Positions 1-6,801 of a DNA stretch of 64,000 nucleotides are shown piece by piece. The position numbers and the translations under genes are program-made. Position 1 is the first letter of the stretch, and each line of letters begins with the position of its first letter. Source of the DNA: Antedon bifida (lineage: Eukaryota; Echinodermata; Crinoidea; Comatulida; Antedonidae); assembly GCA_963402885.1 (NCBI GenBank), contig OY727096.1, forward strand, positions 10,397,820 through 10,461,819, written 5' to 3'. The notes beneath the pieces were generated by a model that saw nothing but the letters and a program-made list of their open reading frames with translations, did no database searches and was not told the origin of the DNA.

Positions 1-18
1 AATTATATCAATTTAGCA

Positions 19-90
19 GGGCTCGTCCGGGAGTCGAACCCGGGACCTCTCGCACCCGAAGCGAGAATCATACCACTAGACCAACGAGCC
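19..90 (-). tRNA. tRNA-Pro (CGG)
   Basis: 72-nt cloverleaf: 7-bp acceptor stem with all pairs formed, anticodon stem CTCGC/GCGAG, loop TTCGGGT giving anticodon CGG, T-loop TTCGACT. Discriminator C and no encoded CCA. Intact A and B boxes. The downstream (lower-coordinate) flank is cut by the window edge. Confidence 0.93.
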
Positions 91-178
91 ACATACTGAT
101 TGGTGATTCTTGGTATAGTGGATTTCAATATGGATGTTTATAAGAAAGTTCCAATTGTTTAAAATTATAAATTCAATA

Positions 179-250
179 GGGCTCATCCGGGAATTGAACC
201 CGGGACCTCTCGCACCCTAAGCGAGAACCATACCACTAGACCAACGAGCC
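179..250 (-). tRNA. tRNA-Pro (AGG)
   Basis: 72-nt cloverleaf with anticodon loop TTAGGGT (AGG, read as IGG after deamination). One acceptor pair is G:U because the 3' strand has T where other copies have C. B box intact. Confidence 0.9.
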
Positions 251-338
251 ACATACTGATTGGTGATTCTTGGTATAGTGGATTTCAATATGGATGTTTA
301 TAAGAAAGTTCCAGTTGTTTAAAATTATAAATTCAATA

Positions 339-410
339 GGGCTCGTCCGGGAATTGAACCCGGTACCTCTCGCACCCTAAGCGAGAATCATACCACTAGA
401 CCAACGAACC
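339..410 (-). tRNA. tRNA-Pro (AGG)
   Basis: 72 nt, anticodon AGG. One G:U wobble in the acceptor (5' strand GGTTCGT) and one base change in the variable region; T-stem CCGGG/CCCGG and T-loop TTCAATT intact. Probably functional. Confidence 0.87.
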
Positions 411-497
411 ACTTATTTATAGTTCGTTTTTGGTATAGTTGATTTCAATGTGAATGTTATGAAAAAGTTCAAATTGTTGAAAATTATAAATTCAACA

Positions 498-569
498 GGG
501 CTCGTCCGGGAATTGACCCCGGGACCTCTTGCACTCAAAGCGAGAATCATGCCACGAGACCAACGAGCC
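498..569 (-). pseudogene. tRNA-Pro UGG-lineage copy with anticodon changed to UGA
   Basis: Same position in the repeat unit as the UGG-type copies at 973 and 1449. The anticodon loop reads TTTGAGT, so the triplet is UGA (serine-type) on a proline tRNA body. The anticodon stem has a C:A mismatch (CTCGC/GCAAG). It also carries the lineage changes A14 to C (A box) and T54 to G (T-loop/B box). Probably not expressed. Confidence 0.75.
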
Positions 570-654
570 CTCTGCGCTTTGTTTACTCGTGGTAAAGTGG
601 ATTTTATCATTCTTGACGAGAAAGTAACAAGCTTAAAATTATATCAATTTAGCA

Positions 655-726
655 GGGCTCGTCCGGGAGTCGAACCCGGGACCTCTCGCACCCGAAGCGA
701 GAATCATACCACTAGACCAACGAACC
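655..726 (-). tRNA. tRNA-Pro (CGG)
   Basis: 72 nt, anticodon CGG; one G:U wobble in the acceptor (GGTTCGT 5' strand). A and B boxes intact; TTTT follows the 3' end at 635-638 on the minus strand. Confidence 0.9.
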
Positions 727-813
727 ACATACTGATTGGTGATTCTTGGAATAGTGGATTTCAATATGGATGTTTATAAGTAAGTTCCAATTGTTAAAAG
801 TATAAATTCAATA

Positions 814-885
814 GGGCTCGTCCGGGAATTGAACCCGGGACCTCTCGCACCCTAAGCGAGAATTATACCACTAGACCAACGAGCC
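814..885 (-). tRNA. tRNA-Pro (AGG)
   Basis: 72 nt, anticodon AGG, full acceptor, D, anticodon and T stems; TTTT terminator at 796-799 (minus strand). Confidence 0.93.
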
Positions 886-972
886 ACTTATTTATAGTTC
901 GTTTTTGGTATAGTTGATTTCAATATGAATGTTATGAGAAAGTTCAAATTGTTTAAAATTATAAATTCAACA

Positions 973-1044
973 GGGCTCGTCCGGGAATTGACCCCGGGAC
1001 CTCTCGCACCCAAAGCGAGAATCATGCCACGAGACCAACGAGCC
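973..1044 (-). pseudogene. tRNA-Pro (UGG)-type copy with damaged A and B boxes
   Basis: Anticodon loop TTTGGGT gives UGG and the stems pair, but A14 is C and T54 is G (T-loop GTCAATT). Both positions are near-invariant in tRNAs and lie in the internal Pol III promoter. The same two changes occur at 498 and 1449, so they were copied with the unit. Likely a pseudogene lineage; weak activity cannot be excluded. Confidence 0.65.
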
Positions 1045-1129
1045 CTCTGCGCTTTGTTTACTCGTGGTAAAGTGGATTTTATCATTCTTGACGAGAAAGT
1101 ACCAAGCTTAAAATTATATCAATTTAGCA

Positions 1130-1201
1130 GGGCTCGTCCGGGAGTCGAACCCGGGACCTCTTGCACCCGAAGCGAGAATCATACCACTAGACCAACGAGC
1201 C
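1130..1201 (-). tRNA. tRNA-Pro (CGG), anticodon-stem mismatch
   Basis: 72 nt, anticodon CGG. The anticodon stem is CTCGC/GCAAG, leaving one C:A mismatch; the rest matches the intact CGG copies. Confidence 0.78.
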
Positions 1202-1289
1202 ACATACTGATTGGTGATTCTTGGTATAGAGGATTTCAATATGGATGTTTATAAGAAAGTTCCAATTGTTTAAAATTATAAATTCAATA

Positions 1290-1361
1290 GGGCTCGTCCG
1301 GGAATTGAACCCGGGACCTCTCGCACCCTAAGCGAGAATCATACCACTAGACCAACGAGCC
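1290..1361 (-). tRNA. tRNA-Pro (AGG)
   Basis: 72 nt, anticodon AGG, all stems paired; TTTT on the minus strand at 1273-1276. Confidence 0.93.
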
Positions 1362-1448
1362 ACTTACTTATAGTTCGTTTTTGGTATAGTGGATTTCAAT
1401 ATGAATGTTATGAGAAAGTTCGAATTGTTTAAAATTATAAATTCAACA

Positions 1449-1520
1449 GGGCTCGTCCGGGAATTGACCCCGGGACCTCTTGCACCCAAAGCGAGAATCA
1501 TGCCACGAGACCAACGAGCC
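1449..1520 (-). pseudogene. tRNA-Pro (UGG)-type copy with damaged A and B boxes
   Basis: Anticodon UGG. Carries A14 to C and T54 to G like the 973 copy, plus the C:A anticodon-stem mismatch (GCAAG). Confidence 0.65.
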
Positions 1521-1605
1521 CTCTGCGCTTTGTTTACTCGTGGTAAAGTGGATTTTATCATTCTTGACGAGAAAGTACCAAGCTTAAAATTATATCAATT
1601 TAACA

Positions 1606-1677
1606 AGAATCGTCCGGGAGTCGAACCCGGGACCTCTCGCACCCGAAGCGAGAATCATACCACTAGACCAACGAGCC
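1606..1677 (-). tRNA. tRNA-Pro (CGG), acceptor mismatch
   Basis: Anticodon CGG with intact anticodon and T arms. The 3' acceptor strand reads ACGATTC, giving one C:U mismatch and one G:U pair. Decoding body intact; charging may be impaired. Confidence 0.65.
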
Positions 1678-1765
1678 ACATACTGATTGGTGATTCTTGG
1701 TATAGTGGATTTCAATATGGATGTTTATGAGAAAGTTTAAATTGTTTAAAATTATAAATTCAATA

Positions 1766-1837
1766 GGGCTCGTCCGGGAATTGAACCCGGGACCTCTCGC
1801 ACCCTAAGCGAGAATCATACCACTAGACCAACGAACC
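1766..1837 (-). tRNA. tRNA-Pro (AGG)
   Basis: 72 nt, anticodon AGG, one G:U acceptor wobble, otherwise complete. Last copy before the array becomes irregular. Confidence 0.9.
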
Positions 1838-1916
1838 ACTTATTTATTTGTCGTTATTCGTATATTGGATTTCAAAATGGATGTTTATTAGAAAGTAACA
1901 AATCTTAAATATAACA

Positions 1917-1972
1917 AGAATCGCCCGGGAGTCGCATCCGAGGCGAGAATCAGGCCACTAGACCAACGAGCC
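1917..1972 (-). pseudogene. Deleted tRNA-Pro (CGG) copy
   Basis: Keeps the acceptor, D arm and 5' anticodon-stem side, but about 16 nt of the anticodon 3' side, variable region and T arm are missing. Shares the mutated acceptor (CAAGAATCG on the plus strand) with the 1606 copy, so it descends from it or from a common parent. Confidence 0.8.
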
Positions 1973-2060
1973 ACTTATTCATTGGTCGTTCTTGGTATAA
2001 TGTATTTCAATATGGATGTTTATGAGAAAGTTCAAATTGTTTAAAATTATAAATTCAACA

Positions 2061-2132
2061 GGGCTCGTCCGGGAATTGAACCCGGGACCTCTCGCACCCT
2101 AAGCGAGAATCATACCACTAGACCAACGAGCC
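2061..2132 (-). tRNA. tRNA-Pro (AGG)
   Basis: 72 nt, anticodon AGG, all stems and the B box intact. The last clean copy in the array. Confidence 0.92.
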
Positions 2133-2215
2133 ACTTATGTATAGTTTTTGGTATAGTGGATTTCAATATGAATGTTATGAGAAAGTTCGAATTGTTTAAA
2201 ATTATAAATTCAACA

Positions 2216-2286
2216 GGGCTCATCCGGGAATTGACCCCGAACCTCTCGCACAATAAGCGAGAATCATGCCACTAGACCAACGAGCC
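2216..2286 (-). pseudogene. Degenerate UGG-lineage tRNA copy (anticodon AUU)
   Basis: 71 nt with a 1-nt deletion by the T-stem. The loop reads TTATTGT, so the anticodon triplet is AUU. T54 is G, but A14 is still A. T54G therefore came first in this lineage and A14C later. Confidence 0.75.
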
Positions 2287-2375
2287 CTCTTCATTGTGTT
2301 TACTTGTGGTAAAGTGGAGTTTATCATTGTTGACGAGAAAGTACCAAAGCTTAACATTATCAATTTAACATAACA

Positions 2376-2447
2376 GGGCTCGTCCGGGAGTCGAACCCGG
2401 GACCTCTCGCACCCGAAGCGAGAATCATGCCACTAGACCAACATGTC
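2376..2447 (-). pseudogene. tRNA-Pro (CGG) copy with broken acceptor stem
   Basis: Anticodon and T arms are intact (CGG), but the 5' acceptor strand is GACATGT and forms two mismatches plus one wobble with ACGAGCC. Unlikely to be processed or charged. Confidence 0.7.
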
Positions 2448-2535
2448 ACTTATTCATTGGTCATTCTTGGTATAGTGGAATTCAATATTGATGTATATGA
2501 GAAAGTTCTAATTGTTTAAAATTATAAATTTAATA

Positions 2536-2607
2536 GGGCTCGTCCGGGAATTGAACCCGTGACCTCTCGCCCCCTAAGCGACAATCATACCACTAGACAA
2601 ACGAGCC
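2536..2607 (-). pseudogene. Degenerate tRNA-Pro (AGG) copy
   Basis: Anticodon AGG, but with a mismatch at the outer anticodon-stem pair, a changed loop base 38 and an A:G mismatch in the T-stem. Confidence 0.7.
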
Positions 2608-2694
2608 TCTTATTTATAGTTCGTTTTTGGTATAGTGGATTTCAATATGAATGTTATGAGAAAGTTCAAATTGTTTGAAATTATAAATTCAACA

Positions 2695-2766
2695 GGGCTC
2701 GTCCGTGAAATGAACACGGGACCTCTCGCACCCTAAGCGAGAATCATACCACTAGACCAACGAGCC
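2695..2766 (-). pseudogene. tRNA-Pro (AGG) copy with altered T arm
   Basis: The T-stem is CCGTG/CACGG, in which one G:C pair has become T:A by changes on both strands, so pairing is kept. The T-loop is TTCATTT and loses the near-invariant A58. Paired compensation suggests a period of selection before loss. Confidence 0.6.
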
Positions 2767-2849
2767 AATTATTTATTGGTGATTCTTAGTATATTGTATT
2801 TCAATATGGATGTTTATGAGAAAGTTCAAATTGTTTAAAATTATCGATT

Positions 2850-2900
2850 ATACAGTCCTGAGTCCAAAACAAGATTCATGTCACTAGACCGACAGCACAC
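2850..2900 (-). pseudogene. tRNA-Pro remnant at the array end
   Basis: Only the D-arm region (TCACTAGACC on the plus strand) and scattered bases are recognisable; the spacer after it (TTTACTCGTGGTAAAGTGGA) is the one that follows UGG-type copies. Confidence 0.6.
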
Positions 2901-3849
2901 TACAATTTGTTTACTCGTGGTAAAGTGGATTTTGTCATGATTTATTACCAAAATGTTTAACATTTTCGATTTAACATGGCTCACCTTTGAGCGAACAAAA
3001 CGAACAGATAAAAAAATAAATTTTGAATTAAGAATTTAACATGAAATGAGAACAACGAGATAAAATCACAATTATCTATATATAAATTTACGTATCTATT
3101 ATATAAATTTACGTAAGGGCAAAATTCGGTAAATCGCGCCTTACTTCTAGAATTTTTACTCGGTGGTATATAAAGTTGGTTCGTACTTTCGGTACTGATT
3201 TTAACCACCTGATGTAACCCTGTTTACTAATTAAATTAAGTTAGAATAATTAGTTATTGACGATTAAAACGAATTTAGGTTGAACGATTTGCCCCAAATA
3301 TGGGTGTTTTCCGATCATGGTATACACTGTCTGATGGATGTCCTCTTGACGAGGATGCTTTGCATTTTCCTATCTCCTCCTACGATAATTAATAATAGCT
3401 GAAAACCGGTTGAACAGCTCGAGTACAGTATCATAATGTTGAAGACAGGCCGATTTTCTTTAAAAAAATACTATTTTGATAGATTTAATATATTATGTAT
3501 GTAATTGATTTGCGATGAATGGAACATTCCAATCTCTCAGAATCCCAGTTTGTTTGGTAAATTTATGAGCCTTGGTTTAACACAAGTAGGAAAATGTATG
3601 GGCCCTTGGAGAATAAAATATGAGATATAGTATTGCAATACTTTTGACAATATTGTAAATACTGTACGTATTAATCATTTTTGGTCGCCATTTGAATCGA
3701 AATTGTCTTACTGTGAATGTGGTTACTGTTAGATATATAAACAAAATATACAAAGAACATTTATTACTGTGACTGTGGGTAGATTACTGACAGTTGCTTC
3801 TCAACGTTTGTATTAATTAATAATTATAAAAAATATAAACGTCGTAGTA
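2901..3849. other. Flank of the tRNA array, no gene seen
   Basis: AT-rich sequence. The first ~80 bp still resembles array spacer. No exon with splice signals, RNA gene or clear repeat was recognised in the rest. Confidence 0.6.
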
Positions 3850-3857
3850 GTGTATCG

Positions 3858-4761
3858 GGTTCTAGGACACCTACCCCTAGACAGTTACCCCCCGGATGTG
3901 TACCACCCGGACAACTACCCCCTTAGGACAACTACCCCCCGGACAACTACTCCCCGGACAACTACCCCCTTAGGACAACTACCCCCGGGTAATTACCCCC
4001 TGGTCAACTACCCCCCGGACACCTACTCCCTCCCTTAGGACTATATTTATGTTCAATCTTTTACTTTTGTTTACAATAATGAATAGTAATTCGTCAAAGT
4101 AACGAATTAAAATATAGTTATTAATTCCTATTATACACTGTTGAGTCAGGTTGTTGAATGGTCTGGGTGGTAGTTGTCCGTCCGCCGGGGGGTAGTTGTT
4201 CTAAAGGGATAGTTGTCTGGGTGGTAGTTGTCCAGGGGTTAGTTGTCCTACGGAGGTAGTTGTCCTAAAAGATTATTTGCCCTCGGAGTATTGTCTAGGT
4301 CCAGGAAGTAGTTGTCCTACGGGGAGTATTGTGTCAGAGGTAGTTGTCCGCTTGGTAATTACCCGGCGGGGGGGTGGGGGGAATTGTCCGGGGGTAATTG
4401 TCAGGGGGTAATTGTTCGGGGGGGGGGTAGTTGTCCAGGGGTTAGTTGTCATACGGAGGTAGTTGTCCTAAAAGATTATTTGCCCTCGGAGTATTGTCCA
4501 GGTTCAGGAGGTAGTTGTCCTACGGGGAGTATTGTGTCAGAGGTAGTTGTCCGCGGGGTAATTGTTCCTAGGGGGTAATTGTCCGGGGGGTAGTTGTCCA
4601 GGGGGTAGTTGTCCTAAGGGGGTTGTTGTCCTAAGGAGGTAGTTGTCCGGGGGGTATTTGTCCGGGGGGTAGTTGTCCTAAGGGGGTAGTTGTCCAGGTG
4701 GTGGTTGTCCGGGGGGTAGTTTTCCGGGGGTAAATGTCCAGGGGGTGAATATCCGGATACG
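3858..4761. mobile_element. Foldback-like element with minisatellite arms, 8-bp TSD
   Basis: The left arm (about 3880-4030) is a tandem array of a ~14-19-bp unit of the type GGACAACTACCCCC; the right arm (about 4160-4760) carries the reverse complement (GGGGGTAGTTGTCC) in many more copies, with a ~130-bp AT-rich centre. The 8-mer GTGTATCG occurs directly at both outer edges (3850-3857 and 4762-4769), as expected for a target-site duplication. Arms made of short tandem repeats resemble sea-urchin TU foldback elements. The G-rich arm could form quadruplexes. No protein is encoded; open frames in the arms are low-complexity. Confidence 0.75.
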
Positions 4762-4830
4762 GTGTATCGTTATATGTACTTTACTATTTCAATCGACTAT
4801 AACAGGGACAGTTTTAAAAAAGTATTATAA

Positions 4831-5580
4831 ATCGTAAATGTTTTACTGTGTTTAGTGGTATAATAGGCCTATAAAACATTTAAAACAATATTTTGTTACT
4901 GAGTGGATAGAGAATATATTTAAAAATTGTTCTTCCCATCCTCTTCCCCATCCCTCAACTCTAATGTTATATACACAACACAAATTGGGTTTCCTTAGAT
5001 GAGTTCAGATAAAAAAATTGGACTCATTTTTAAGACAAAGCCTAATAATTCCCAGGGTGCTAATTTTACATAAATCGTAAATGTTTTACTGTGTTTAGTG
5101 GTATATTATTGATAGGCCTATAAAACATTTAAAACAATATTTTGTTACTGAGTGGATAGAGAATATATTTAAAAATTGTTCTTCCCATCCTCTTCCCCAT
5201 CCCTCAACTCTAATGTTATATACACAACACAAATTGCACAAATTGGGTTTCCTATGAGTTCAGATAAAAAAATTGGACTCATTTTTAAGACAAAGCCTAA
5301 TAATTCCCAGGGTGCTAATTTTACATAAATCGTAAATGTTTTACTGTGTTTAGTGGTATATTATTGATAGGCCTATAAAACATTTAAAACAATATTTTGT
5401 TACTGAGTGGATAGAGAATATATTTAAAAATTGTTCTTACCATCCTCTTCCCCATCCCTCAACTCTAATGTTATATACACAACACAAATTGGGTTTCCTT
5501 AGATGAGTTCAGATAAAAAAATTGGACTCATTTTTAAGACAAAGCCTAATCATTCCCAGGGTGCTAATTTTACATAAATC
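4831..5580. repeat. Three tandem copies of a ~250-bp unit
   Basis: Units begin ATCGTAAATGTTTTACTG at 4831, 5074 and 5329 and end near 5580 (periods 243, 255, 249 bp). Copies are nearly identical; differences are small indels (an extra TATTGA in units 2 and 3, GCACAAATT repeated in unit 2). No coding potential. Confidence 0.92.
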
Positions 5581-5696
5581 ATCGTGTCTATTTATTCGTT
5601 TCTGCGGTACGTACATTTTTTTACGCTGAAATTACTTGTATTCGAGAACCATCTTTGAACACGACCTAGATGGTACAAACAATTAAACGATTTAAC

Positions 5697-5752
5697 ATGG
5701 CTAATATGGGAGTTGAACCGGGGTCTCGAACTCTAAGCGATGATACCATCCA
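5697..5752 (-). pseudogene. Isolated tRNA-Pro-like remnant
   Basis: The minus strand shows a T-loop and B-box-like CGGTTCAACTCCC and an anticodon loop TTAGAGT in a degraded cloverleaf; the flank TTTAACATGG also occurs just after the main array (near 2970). Confidence 0.5.
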
Positions 5753-5784
5753 GTCCCTGGGAAATGATATCAACAAGGACATGG

Positions 5785-5935
5785 TCAATCAATCAATCAA
5801 TCAATCTTTCCGTTTTTAAAGAGCCATTCCAAACGGAAAACTGTCAAAAGATGTCGAGCTTCGAGCTTCTAATAAATATATGTATAGCCAAATCGTTTAA
5901 GAGTCTAGTTCAAACAGTACTGAAAGTCTGATCTC
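5785..5935 (+). repeat. Dispersed repeat, copy 1
   Basis: Similar to 60300-60465: both contain AATCTTTCC..TTTTTAA..GCCATTCCA, then AAGATGTCGAG, AGAGTCTAG and AACAGTACTGAAAG in the same order. Diverged interspersed repeat of unknown class. Confidence 0.6.
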
Positions 5936-6713
5936 CCCAGCAATGTTTTCTTTTATGATCATGTTTTTTAGAAGAGGTAAACATAAACATGATTGTTTCG
6001 GACTCTAGTCGTTTAGCTTGAGGAAGTTGGAGATCATCCAACTTCTATTATCAGTGAAGCAGGCTTCTATACAGTTTATGCCCGATAGATCTCAACTTTC
6101 TGAGGGTTTACCGATAAGTAAATCTATACGATCTTTCTTCAACACTTACTGATAATAAGACACTGTTTGCATTACAAGGTAGGCCTATACCTAAGATTCT
6201 GATTTCAAAACGGTAGACAAAATTAGTTTAGTAAGTTTCACAAAAACATCATTATTGAACCATGTCATCAGTTCACATTACCACAGTCGGAGCAACTGGA
6301 AATCATATTTAGCTGTCAAGATTGCAAGAAAAATTATCAAGAAAACCAAAAGGAAAAAAAGAAGGATCAGAAATATACTTCCTGAAAATAGCAACCAGAA
6401 TGAGAGACAGCATCATGCAAACGCAAATAATCAATAATATTGAAAATAAGAAGTAACAATCAGAAAGAAATGAGTCAAAATGGAGATTATTCAATACAAG
6501 AGACAAGAACAAGATTTTTTTTTTAGAATTTAAAATTAGCAATATTAGAAAGTTTCATATTAATAAAATTTACATCTTTGAACGTGAACATAACATGCAC
6601 AACTTTAACTATGCACTATACTCATCTATACTATAATGAATAGCATGACAAAATCAAATAAACATTTGACACTTACAAATCTTCAAATGTCAAAAGTTCA
6701 TGAGTTGATAACG
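5936..6713. other. Upstream flank of the TGF-beta gene
   Basis: AT-rich. Contains a 9-bp stem hairpin near 6023-6046 (GAAGTTGGA/TCCAACTTC) and an A/T-rich tract. No gene seen. Confidence 0.5.
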
Positions 6714-6722
6714 TATATAAAA
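6714..6722 (+). promoter_or_regulatory. TATA-box candidate for the TGF-beta gene
   Basis: TATATAAAA lies 80 bp before the start codon at 6802, which would leave a short 5' UTR of about 50 nt. Position and sequence fit; the transcription start is inferred. Confidence 0.45.
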
Positions 6723-6801
6723 CGCAAAAGCTCAAAGTACTGTATATCATAATGAACTACCGTAGCGAATGTTAAACCTTAGAAATCTACAGGTGTGTAA
6801 T

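Larger units (their letters stand above)
1..2900 (-). repeat. Tandem array of tRNA-Pro genes, ~475-bp three-gene unit
   Basis: Eighteen tRNA-Pro-like sequences, all on the minus strand, are spaced about 157-160 bp apart. From 339 to 1837 they repeat in the order AGG, UGG-type, CGG with a period of 475-476 bp (AGG at 339, 814, 1290, 1766; UGG-type at 498, 973, 1449; CGG at 655, 1130, 1606). The three spacers differ from each other but are nearly identical between units, so whole 475-bp units were duplicated. Short T runs lie roughly 12-18 nt past the 3' end of many copies (minus strand) and can serve as Pol III terminators. Long open frames across this stretch are by-products of the repeats and are not genes. 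Confidence 0.93.

Noticed and set aside
413-1730. Repeated 65- and 109-113-codon open frames on both strands
   Set aside because: They lie entirely on tRNA genes and spacers and repeat with the 475-bp unit; no coding signal.
4312-4578. 88-codon Gly/Cys-rich open frame
   Set aside because: Product of the G-rich minisatellite arm of the foldback element.
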